From Ignavibacteria bacterium (lineage in GTDB: Bacteria > Bacteroidota > Ignavibacteria > UBA10030 > SZUA-254): a stretch of DNA of 39,803 nt. The position numbers were made by a program, and so were the translations under genes. Shown here one piece after another: positions 7,548 through 16,172 of this stretch. Within the stretch, counting starts at the first letter, position 1. Every line of letters starts with the position of its first letter. The DNA lies in NCBI GenBank assembly GCA_003235555.1, contig QJVY01000028.1, forward strand, positions 1 to 39,803, written 5' to 3'. Below the pieces are notes generated by a model. The model did not search any database, was not told where the DNA came from, and worked only from the letters and a program-made list of their open reading frames with translations.

Positions 7548-10309
7548 ATGAATCAGGTACCAAGAGTTCTCCTCGCCGCGACTTTCCTTCTCCTCGTCGC
7601 AGTATCCCTTACAACGGCGCAGATCTCACGCGACAGCGCCATCACGCTGGTCACCGACCAGGTGATCAATCCCTCGCCCTATAATTCGACGCTCGTGGCG
7701 TTTCTCTACCAGCCTTCAGGGGGCGACAGCCTCCTTCCCGCCGGGACGGACATCGCCCCGTACGACAGCGCCTTCATCACCACGCTCGCCGGGCCGAAAT
7801 GGTTCTTCTGGATCGACCTCACGGGAGATTTCCGGTTCGAGCATCCGGTGAAGTTCGTCCTCGTCGATTCGGCCGACGGGACCGTCGACGTGTCCGACGG
7901 CGGCTGGTGGCCGGCACTTACGCTCCCCGGCGATACGACGACGTATCCCTGGAGTACGATCGACGACCGCGTCGAGGATTCCACCGGAACGATCTACGGG
8001 AGTTATACCGGCGTGATCCTCCCGCCGGCGATCGTTCCGTCCACGGTGCCCCGGTTCGATCCGCGAACCGACGCGCGTGACGACGGCATCCGGTATTTCC
8101 GGTTCAATTCGGCTCTCGCGGGAAACACCTGCGCCATCCTCGTCGGCGGCAGGGCACAGAAAAAGGGTGAGCAGAACGCCTGGCAGGGTGACCTCGATTC
8201 GATGAACACCGCGATGACGACACCGGCACCCGGTGGAGGAACCGGAATGGCGTCGGAAACACAGATGAAGAACAACGCCACGAAGGCGGACATCCAGAAA
8301 ATGCTGGACTCCGCGGCGGCGCATGGCTGCAACTCCATCATCTTCTATTACTCGGGCCACGGCGGCAAGGACGGCGGAGGTTATATGTGCCTCAACGGCT
8401 CCAACCTCAAGTACAGCGACCTTGCGACCATGCTCAACATCGCCGGGCTGAAATTCAAGAACGTGATCCTCGACAATTGTTACGGCGGCAGTTCGCTCGA
8501 CGACTTCGGGGGAAAACAGACCGTCGTCAAGATCACCACGGCATCGGATTCCACGAAGACCAGCACCGGAACACTGACCTGGAGAGACCTGGACGGGAGC
8601 GGGACGATTTCTGCCGGCGACTCGGTCGTCAAGGGCAGCGGGTATTACACCCGGGCCTGGATGGACTGCTGGCGGAAGCTCCGCGACAGCCTCAACCGCA
8701 ACCCCACACCGCAGGAAATCCACGACTGGGTCCGGAACGTCAACCCCGATTCGATCAACCAGAAGCAGAATCCGTCGAGTTCCACGATCTGGCCGGTGTT
8801 CACGTTCCAGTCTACCAGTTCCTCGGCACGGGGGTCGTTCTCGACTTCCAGTTTGTCGCCGGGCCCGTGGACGTCACCGTGCAGCGGACCCTGGGACCCG
8901 CGCAGGGGCAGATAGACCCGATCGACATCGAAATCGTTTCGCTCTCGCTGACGTCCGTCTGGAGCATCGAGATGAGCCCGCCGTTGGACTTCCAGGCGAA
9001 CGCCTTCTTCGGATTCCCGGGCGCGGGGTCCGAGGGTGACTCCATTCCCCTGGAGAACTTTTCGCTCGCAACGAGGCCGGCGCCGACATTTTCGGAACCC
9101 AACCCGTTGTGGCATCAATTCCCGAACCAGGACATCGTCCCCGCCCCTCCGGGGATTGTCGCGCTCAACGTGACGGAGTTCAGCGAGTGGGCGTACGCGC
9201 TGCTGGCGACCGACACGTCCGTGGACGTCCCGCACGCCGCAAAGTGGAACATGCTCTCGGTGCCCCTCGAGGCGGCGGACATGCACAAGGACACGCTCTT
9301 CCCAGACGCGACATCGAGCGCGTTCGCCTACAACGCGGGGTACACGACCGAGACGGTCCTCGAGACGGGGCGCGGGTACTGGATGAAATTCGACAGCGCC
9401 GGATCGGACACGCTCTTCGGAGCAGCTGTCCACCAGGACACCTTCGACGTGGTCTCGGGGTGGAACATGGTCGGGTCGATCACCGATCCGGTCCCGGTCG
9501 GTTCCGTATCGACGATACCCCCGGGGATGACCCTGTCGAACTTCTTCGCCTACAATAACGGATACACCGCCGCGACGAGCATCAACCCCGGCGCAGGGTA
9601 CTGGGTGAAGACGTCCGCGGACGGATCCATCATCCTCGACGGGGGTCTCCTGCTGGCGAAAGCCGGCCCGCCGATGGAATATGCCGGCTTCAACCGGCTC
9701 GACGTCTCCGACGCCGCGGGGAACCAGCAGTCGCTCTGGTTCGGACCCGCGGGCGCCGCGACGGCGGGGATGACGACGGAAATGCCGCCACCGCCTCCCG
9801 GGGACCTGCTCGATGCGAGGTTCGGCGACGGAAACATGGTCGAACTCTACGCCGGCAACGACGCACAGAGTTTTGGCGTCAGGCTCACCTCGGCGGTGTA
9901 CCCGGTGACGTTCAGATGGGAGATCGACGACGGGGAGTCTCGTGCCCTGACCCTCAACGGCAAGACGCGGATGGCCGGGAAGGGTTCGATGGTCATGAGG
10001 GAGGCCGGACCCGTGACGATCACCGCGGGCGCGTCGACGGTGCCGGAGAGGTTCGCACTCTCGCAGAACTACCCGAACCCCTTCAACCCGCTGACGAAGA
10101 TCGTCTATGAGCTTCCGGCGGAGGTGAAGGTGAACCTGACGGTGTTCGACATCCTCGGCCGCGAGGTGGCGGTGCTGGCGGACGAGGTCCAGGCCGCGGG
10201 AGTGAAAACCGTGGTGTTCGACGCCGGCGCATTCCCCTCGGGCACCTACTTCTACAGGCTACAGGCCGGCCCCTTCACGGCGACGAAAAAACTCATGCTC
10301 CTGAAGTAA
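7548..10309 (+). CDS. Secreted caspase-fold (clan CD-like) cysteine peptidase with C-terminal T9SS-type sorting domain; reading frame broken near 8805-8815
   Basis: Frame 3 carries the signal peptide and catalytic dyad motifs 'IIFYYSGHGGKDGGGYMCL' and 'KNVILDNCYGGSSLDDF'. Frame 2 continues 'YQFLGTGVVLDFQFVAGPVDVTVQRTLG...' to 'FALSQNYPNPFNPLTKIVYELP...GTYFYRLQAGPFTATKKLMLLK'. A -1 shift (re-reading one G) joins the two smoothly. Confidence 0.75.
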
Positions 10310-10339
10310 CCCCCGGACGTTTCACGGGTGTCTCCCACG

Positions 10340-10370
10340 CCCCCGCGGCCCCGCCGCGGGGGTTTTTTAT
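10340..10370 (+). terminator. Rho-independent terminator after the caspase/T9SS gene
   Basis: Stem CCCCCGCGG (10340-10348) / CCGCGGGGG (10354-10362), 5-nt loop, then TTTTTTATT. Confidence 0.9.
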
Positions 10371-10444
10371 TGCCTTCCCCGCACCGCCTACACCGGTGAT
10401 TTCAGCAGTTGAGTTGATTTTCGCGCTTTCCGTGCCCGTTCTCC

Positions 10445-10473
10445 TTGCACGCATGAGGCCCATTGCTTACATT
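10445..10473 (+). promoter_or_regulatory. Promoter-like TTGCAC-N17-TACATT upstream of rlmN
   Basis: TTGCAC 10445-10450, 17-nt spacer, TACATT 10468-10473; only 13 nt to the ATG at 10487. Confidence 0.45.
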
Positions 10474-10486
10474 GTACGACTCCGCC

Positions 10487-11704
10487 ATGCACCAAACGAA
10501 CCTAAAAGGGCTCTCCCAGCGGGAGCTCGAGGAGTTCGCACTTTCCCTGGGCGAAAAACCGTACAGGGGGAGGCAACTCTTCGACTGGATCTACAACAAA
10601 CATGTCTCCGATTTCGGGGCGATGACGACCATGTCGTCAGCCCTGCGCGAACGACTGCGCGCGGGCGCGACCATCGACTCGATCGGCCTCACCGGAGAGA
10701 AGCTGTCGGCGTCGGACGGCACGGTGAAGTACCTCTTCGAACTGGCGGACGGCAAAAAAATCGAGAGCGTCCTCATTCCCCCCAGGACGGCGTACAGAAA
10801 TCCTCCACCCTCCCCCGCCGGGGGAGGGCAGGGCCGGACAGGGATGACCGGCGTGGCGGACGGACCCGTGGGACCGCCGGAGACGGGGGAGGAGCCGGCG
10901 GAAGAGGCGGGGTTAAAACGCCATACACTCTGCGTCTCCACCCAGGTGGGATGCCCGCTCGATTGCGTGTTCTGCGCGACCGCGTCGATGGGTTTCGGGA
11001 GGAACCTTACCGCGGGGGAAATCGTGGACCAGGTCCTCGCCGTAAGGGAGATATCCGGGAAAAAAATCTCGAACATCGTGTACATGGGGATGGGGGAACC
11101 GCTCCTCAACTACGAAGAGGTCATGAAATCCGTGGACATCATCTCGTCCGGTCTCGGGATCGCGGCCCGGCGGATCACCATTTCGACCGCGGGATGGGTC
11201 CCGGGCATCCGGAGAATGGCGGACGACGGACGGCGGGTGAAACTCGCCGTATCGCTCCACTCGCTCGACCAGGAATCGCGGGCGAAACTCATGCCCGTGA
11301 CGGTAAAATATCCGCTGGAAGAGCTGCTGGATGCCACGCGCGACTACACGAGGAGAACGGGGCAGAGGGTGACATTCGAGTACATTCTCTTCAGGGACTG
11401 GAACGACCGCGAGGAGGACCTGAGGGCGCTGGCTTCCCTCGCCGGGAGCATGCCGTGCAAGGTGAACATCATCCCGTTCCACGACATCGCGTTTGCGCTT
11501 CCGGGCGCCGGGTCCGGCCTCCGCCCTTCCCCGCCCGCCCGTATCGATGAGTTCGCGGCCCGGCTGCGCGAAAAGAACCTCACGGTGTTCGTGCGGAGCA
11601 GCGCCGGCGAAGACATCAACGCGGCCTGCGGACAGCTCGCCGTTGCCGCATCCCCCCGTCCCGGTCCGGTCCGCCGCCGCCGGCCTTCCCCTGCCCGTGT
11701 CTGA
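10487..11704 (+). CDS. rlmN: 23S rRNA (adenine(2503)-C(2))-methyltransferase (radical SAM) with an internal insertion
   Basis: 'KPYRGRQLFDWIYNKHVSDFGAMTTMS', radical-SAM cluster 'CPLDCVFCATASMGFGRNLTAGEIVDQV', 'NIVYMGMGEPLLNYEEV', C-terminal 'VFVRSSAGEDINAACGQLA'. The start at 10487 is preferred over 10463 because the upstream codons overlap the predicted -10. Confidence 0.93.
   Translation: MHQTNLKGLSQRELEEFALSLGEKPYRGRQLFDWIYNKHVSDFGAMTTMSSALRERLRAGATIDSIGLTGEKLSASDGTVKYLFELADGKKIESVLIPPRTAYRNPPPSPAGGGQGRTGMTGVADGPVGPPETGEEPAEEAGLKRHTLCVSTQVGCPLDCVFCATASMGFGRNLTAGEIVDQVLAVREISGKKISNIVYMGMGEPLLNYEEVMKSVDIISSGLGIAARRITISTAGWVPGIRRMADDGRRVKLAVSLHSLDQESRAKLMPVTVKYPLEELLDATRDYTRRTGQRVTFEYILFRDWNDREEDLRALASLAGSMPCKVNIIPFHDIAFALPGAGSGLRPSPPARIDEFAARLREKNLTVFVRSSAGEDINAACGQLAVAASPRPGPVRRRRPSPARV
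10808..10828. repeat. Perfect 10-bp-arm palindrome CCCTCCCCCG-C-CGGGGGAGGG inside rlmN
   Basis: Left arm 10808-10817, centre 10818, right arm 10819-10828, read directly; in-frame within the coding sequence. Confidence 0.85.
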
Positions 11705-11722
11705 AAAGAAAGGAACCCCGTC

Positions 11723-14161
11723 ATGCTCCGACTGCTGACAATCCTGATCTGCCTCCTGCCCGCCTGGAGTCCGGCCCCTGCCCAGGGGGGCCCGTACCCC
11801 CCCGTCAACCACCCGAGGGACAGGCACTACGATGTCCTGAACTACCGTCTCACGCTCGACGCCGACCTCGTGACGAAAACCGTTTCAGGGGAGGCGGAAA
11901 TCACGCTGGTCCCGATCGTCCCGATGCTGGACGTCGTCCGGCTCGACGCCGCGGTGATGACCGTTTCGCGCGTGAAGGTGGACGGCGCGCCGGCGGAATT
12001 TTCACACGCCGGTGACACCCTCTCGGTACCGCTCGGGAAACTCCGCACTCCCGCGGACACCCTGACGGTGACGGTGGCCTACTCCGTCACGGATCCCCCG
12101 AAGGGGTTGTATTTCTCCGGTCCGGACGAGTCGGAACCGGACAAGCCGTACCAGCTGTATTCCCAGGGAGAATCCATGGAAAACCATTTCTGGATCCCCT
12201 GTTACGATTTTCCGAACGACAAGGCCACAAGCGAGATGATCGTGACGGTGAAGACGGGATTCACCGCCATCAGCAATGGACGGTTCCTCGGGGCGAAGAA
12301 GGACCTGACGGGCGAACACACGACCTTCCACTGGAAGGAATCTCTGCCGCACGTCTCGTACCTGATCTCGCTGGTCGTCGGCGAGTACGAACTCGTGGCG
12401 GACGAGTGGCGGGGGAAACCCATCATGAACTACGTCTACAAATCCAACGCGGCCGATGCACCGCGATCATTTGAAAAAACCCCGGCGATGATGGATTTTT
12501 TCTCCGACCTGACGGGTTACCCCTATCCCTGGGAAAAATACGGCCACGCGATCGTTCAGGATTTCATCTACGGCGGCCAGGAAAACGTCACCATCTCCAC
12601 GCTGACGGACAACACCATACACGACAGCAGGGCGCATCTTGACCGCAACAGCGACGGGCTGGTGGCGCACGAACTGGCCCACCAGTGGTTCGGCGACCTC
12701 GTCAGCTTCCGCGACTGGTCCGAGGCGTGGCTCTCCGAAGGTTTCGCCACCTACCTGACTCTGCTCTCCGAGGGACACGACAAGGGGGAGGAGGAATTTT
12801 CGTACCAGCTGAAGCAGACGCAGGACAACGTGGTGAACGCCGACGTGGGCGACCGCAGGAGGCCGACCGTCACCAAGCGCTACGTCAGTCCGGAAAACCT
12901 CTTCGACAACCGCATCTACGGGAAGGGGGCGTGCGTGCTGAACATGCTGAGGAAAACGGTCGGGGACGGGCCCTTCCTGAAATCACTCCGCAGGTACGTA
13001 TCGGAGTACGCGTTCACCTCGGTCGAAACGAACCAGTTCAGGCTCGTGACCGAGGAGGTGACGGGGATGAACCTCGACTGGTTCTTTGATCAATGGGTTT
13101 ACGGCGCCGGGTATCCGAAGTTCGACGTCTCCACCCGATGGGACCAGGCGCTGCGCGCCGTCACCGTTCGCGTCGCGCAGACCCAGGAGACCGATTCGCT
13201 CACGGGGGTCTTCAGGACGCCCGTGGAGATCCAGGTGTGGGTCAACGGCAACCCGGAGTCGTACACGGAAATGATCACCGACACCGTGCACGAGTTCTCG
13301 TTCCCGGCCTACCAGGAACCCCAGCTGGTGATCTTCGACAGGGGGAGCGATCTGCTGAAAACGGCCGTCTTCCCCAAGGGGACCGACCAGTGGATCTACC
13401 AGCTCTCGCACGCGGCCGACGTCGCGGACCGCGTGGCCGCCGTCTCCGAACTCCGGTGGACGGTGGACACGCCGGCGGTGAAAGCCGCCCTCACGGAGGC
13501 GATGATCGGAGACCGCTACTGGGGCGTGAGGTACGAGGCGGCCCTCGCCCTGGCCGATTCGAAGTCCAGCCGGCCGGAGACGGAGATGAACGCGGCGTAC
13601 GGCGACCGCGACGCACGCGTCCGCGGCGCGGTGGTGCGGGCGCTCGGGAATTTCGGCGGGGAGGAGGCGGTCCGCACGCTGCGGCACGCCTTCGAGAGCG
13701 ATTCCAGTTACAGGGTGATCGCCAACGCGCTCGCGGCGCTCGTCAAATGCGACTCTGTCAACAGCAGGACCCTCTGTATCGACGGCCTGACCAGGAGCGG
13801 CGTGGACGACGAGGTCCGGAACGCCGCGCTCCGGGGGCTCGCCACGTACACGCGCGTCGAAGGGACGATCGACACGCTCACGGCCTACAGCAGGCCCGGG
13901 AAGCCGCGCAACCTGAGGGTGCTCGCGGTATCCCTGCTGGCCAGACACCGCGAGGACGACGACGTCATGGAGTACCTCATCGGCCTTCTCGACGACCGGA
14001 GTTTTCACGTGCGCAGGGCCGTCATCGACAACCTCGGAAGGTCGGGGTACGAGGACGCCCTGACCCCGCTGAGGCGCCGCCTGGTGGAAGAGCCCAACAC
14101 CCGTCTCCAGCAGGCGATCCGGGAGGCGATCGACCGATTAGAGAAAACCATCAACGACTAA
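11723..14161 (+). CDS. M1-family metallopeptidase with C-terminal HEAT-like repeats
   Basis: HExxH-x18-E: 'HELAHQWFGDLVSFRDWSEAWLSEGFATY'. Signal peptide. C-terminal HEAT-like 'YGDRDARVRGAVVRALGNFGGEEAVRTLRHAFESDSSYRVIANALAAL' and 'DDRSFHVRRAVIDNLGRSG'. Confidence 0.93.
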   Translation: MLRLLTILICLLPAWSPAPAQGGPYPPVNHPRDRHYDVLNYRLTLDADLVTKTVSGEAEITLVPIVPMLDVVRLDAAVMTVSRVKVDGAPAEFSHAGDTLSVPLGKLRTPADTLTVTVAYSVTDPPKGLYFSGPDESEPDKPYQLYSQGESMENHFWIPCYDFPNDKATSEMIVTVKTGFTAISNGRFLGAKKDLTGEHTTFHWKESLPHVSYLISLVVGEYELVADEWRGKPIMNYVYKSNAADAPRSFEKTPAMMDFFSDLTGYPYPWEKYGHAIVQDFIYGGQENVTISTLTDNTIHDSRAHLDRNSDGLVAHELAHQWFGDLVSFRDWSEAWLSEGFATYLTLLSEGHDKGEEEFSYQLKQTQDNVVNADVGDRRRPTVTKRYVSPENLFDNRIYGKGACVLNMLRKTVGDGPFLKSLRRYVSEYAFTSVETNQFRLVTEEVTGMNLDWFFDQWVYGAGYPKFDVSTRWDQALRAVTVRVAQTQETDSLTGVFRTPVEIQVWVNGNPESYTEMITDTVHEFSFPAYQEPQLVIFDRGSDLLKTAVFPKGTDQWIYQLSHAADVADRVAAVSELRWTVDTPAVKAALTEAMIGDRYWGVRYEAALALADSKSSRPETEMNAAYGDRDARVRGAVVRALGNFGGEEAVRTLRHAFESDSSYRVIANALAALVKCDSVNSRTLCIDGLTRSGVDDEVRNAALRGLATYTRVEGTIDTLTAYSRPGKPRNLRVLAVSLLARHREDDDVMEYLIGLLDDRSFHVRRAVIDNLGRSGYEDALTPLRRRLVEEPNTRLQQAIREAIDRLEKTIND

Positions 14162-14175
14162 CCAGCAGACCACTC

Positions 14176-14823
14176 ATGCGTGTAATATTTTTCGGTCCCC
14201 CCGGCGTCGGGAAAGGGACCCAGGCGAAACTCCTCTCCTCGAGGATGCAGATCCCCCAGATCGCGACCGGAGACATGCTTCGCGATGCGGTGTCCGCCGG
14301 GACCCCCGTCGGCCTCCAGGCGGAGGAAATCATGCATTCGGGAAAGCTCGTTCCCGACGACGTGATGATCGGGATCATCCGGGAGGTCCTGGGTTCACCG
14401 CGGTGCGCCCGTGGATTCATCCTCGACGGTTTCCCGAGGACGCTCCCCCAGGCGGAAGCCCTCACCGCCCTTCTGGAAGAACTCGGCATCAGCCTCGACC
14501 GCGTCATCAATTTCATCGTGGACGAACAGGAGATCATCCGCCGGCTCACCCGGAGGGTGAGCTGCCCGGTGTGCGGTTCGATCTTCAACCTCGGGGTGAA
14601 GGACCCCGGGGGGAACCGGGTCTGTCCCAACTGCAACGGCGAGCTGGTCCAGCGCGACGACGACCGTCCGGAGACCGTGATCAAACGCCTCTCGGTCTAC
14701 CACCAGTCCACCGAACCCGTGCGCACGTACTACCTCCAGCGCGGGATCCTCGTCGATATCCAGGGGTCGGGGTCCGTGAAGTCCGTCCACGAACAGATCC
14801 TCGCCCTCCTCAACCATTCCTGA
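14176..14823 (+). CDS. adk: Adenylate kinase with Cys4 (zinc-type) LID
   Basis: 'MRVIFFGPPGVGKGTQAKLLSSRMQIPQIATGDMLRDAV', 'GFILDGFPRTLPQAEAL', LID 'CPVCGSIFNL...RVCPNCNGELVQRDDD'. The start is set to 14176 because the 13093 ORF start lies in M1 shadow sequence. Confidence 0.95.
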   Translation: MRVIFFGPPGVGKGTQAKLLSSRMQIPQIATGDMLRDAVSAGTPVGLQAEEIMHSGKLVPDDVMIGIIREVLGSPRCARGFILDGFPRTLPQAEALTALLEELGISLDRVINFIVDEQEIIRRLTRRVSCPVCGSIFNLGVKDPGGNRVCPNCNGELVQRDDDRPETVIKRLSVYHQSTEPVRTYYLQRGILVDIQGSGSVKSVHEQILALLNHS

Positions 14824-14833
14824 AGTCTTCCCG

Positions 14834-15604
14834 ATGTTTTCCTGGAGGAGCGTTCCCCGGGACCGTCAGCTGATCATCGCCCACAGGGGTGCATCACGCC
14901 GGGCCCCGGAGAACACCCTCGCGGCTTTCCGCAGGGCGGTGGCCGACGGCGCGGACGCATTCGAGCTCGACGCACGGCTGAGCGCGGACGGTAAGGTCGT
15001 GATCATCCACGACCGCAACCTTCTTCGCACGACCGGCGCGACCGGGAGGGTGTCACGCACGGAGTCCGGGACGATACGCCGGTTGTCAGCCGGGTTCTGG
15101 TTTTCACCGGAATTCGACGGGGAACGGGTCCCATTCCTTGAGGAGGCGCTGGACATCGCCGACGGCCGCGTGGGGGTGAACATCGAACTGAAATTCGATT
15201 CCCGAAGGGAAGACCCGGGGCCGCTGGTGCGAAGGGTCTGCGACATCGTGAGGGACCGCCCCCGCCGTGACAACGTCCTCATCAGTTCCTTCCACCACCG
15301 CGCGCTCGAACTCCAGCGCACCGTCGCACCCGGGATCGGGACCGGCGTGCTCGTCTACCCACCGGGGGTCCCGACGACGTCGGGCGTGCGCCTGGCGGGA
15401 CGCCTGGGCGCCGGCTGGCTCATCTACAGCGGGGGAAATATCAGGAAGGCGTTCGTCGATCGGGCGCGATCGGGTGGTTTCGGGACCCTCGAGTACACGG
15501 TCGACGGGAGGGCGCGCCTCCGGAGGGCCGCCGCCATGGGGGTGGACGGGGTGATCACGAATGATCCGGCTGCTGCCGCCGCCGGACTGGCGAAAACAGA
15601 ATGA
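14834..15604 (+). CDS. Glycerophosphodiester phosphodiesterase (GDPD) family protein
   Basis: 'IIAHRGASRRAPENTLAAFRRAVADGADAFELDARLSADGKVVIIHDRNLLRTTGATG', 'GVNIELKF', C-terminal 'GVDGVITNDP'. Confidence 0.93.
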   Translation: MFSWRSVPRDRQLIIAHRGASRRAPENTLAAFRRAVADGADAFELDARLSADGKVVIIHDRNLLRTTGATGRVSRTESGTIRRLSAGFWFSPEFDGERVPFLEEALDIADGRVGVNIELKFDSRREDPGPLVRRVCDIVRDRPRRDNVLISSFHHRALELQRTVAPGIGTGVLVYPPGVPTTSGVRLAGRLGAGWLIYSGGNIRKAFVDRARSGGFGTLEYTVDGRARLRRAAAMGVDGVITNDPAAAAAGLAKTE

Positions 15605-15614
15605 CGGGTGGAGG

Positions 15615-16172
15615 CTACCTGGCGCTGACGAAGACCTGTGTATACAGCTTCGCCTGCATGGTAAAATGGAGGGACCTGCTGTCCGCCCGGAAATCCCCGG
15701 ACATGCGGAGCGTCCGGTCGGCCGACCCGGGGGCGAGGGCGGACCTCACGAGATCGACACCCCCCGGGTCGTAGCTGAACCCCGGAGCGTACGTGAATAT
15801 CGACCGTTCCGGGGAGAAGGAGGCGAGAGGGACGTCGCTGAAATTCAAAAACGGCACGCCGTTGACAGTGATCGAGCCCGTGAGCCGGGTCGTGAGCGCG
15901 GCGCTGTCGCCTTCGGAGATGAAGGTCAGGTTGTAGAATTTCACCGAGTCCACCCCCTCGAACTCATCGTAAATCCCCGCCAGGTCGATCGAATCCGAAA
16001 CCGTGAAGGACGGCTCGAAGAAGGGGGGTATTTCGGCGTCCACAGGGAACTTCGCCGTGGCGACGCTCCCGTCCAGGATGAGGGGACTGGTCCCGAGCTC
16101 GCAGCCGGCGGCGAAGACCGCCGCGAGCCCCATGAGGATGGAAATCCCGCGGAGATGTCCCCGCCTCCCCAC
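15615..16172 (-). CDS. Hypothetical lipoprotein
   Basis: GTG start; signal peptide with lipobox-like 'VFAAGCELG'. No family recognised. Confidence 0.65.
   Translation of the reverse strand: MGRRGHLRGISILMGLAAVFAAGCELGTSPLILDGSVATAKFPVDAEIPPFFEPSFTVSDSIDLAGIYDEFEGVDSVKFYNLTFISEGDSAALTTRLTGSITVNGVPFLNFSDVPLASFSPERSIFTYAPGFSYDPGGVDLVRSALAPGSADRTLRMSGDFRADSRSLHFTMQAKLYTQVFVSAR

Noticed and set aside
8387-8800. N-terminal part of ORF 8387-10309
   Set aside because: Shadow of the caspase-fold frame; only the sequence after about 8810 is coding in this frame.
8795-8830. Programmed -1 frameshifting in the caspase-fold gene
   Set aside because: No slippery heptamer or obvious downstream stimulatory structure seen; a base-call/assembly error or mutation is more economical.
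13093-14175. N-terminal extension of the adenylate kinase ORF
   Set aside because: Shadow of the M1 peptidase; adk starts at 14176.
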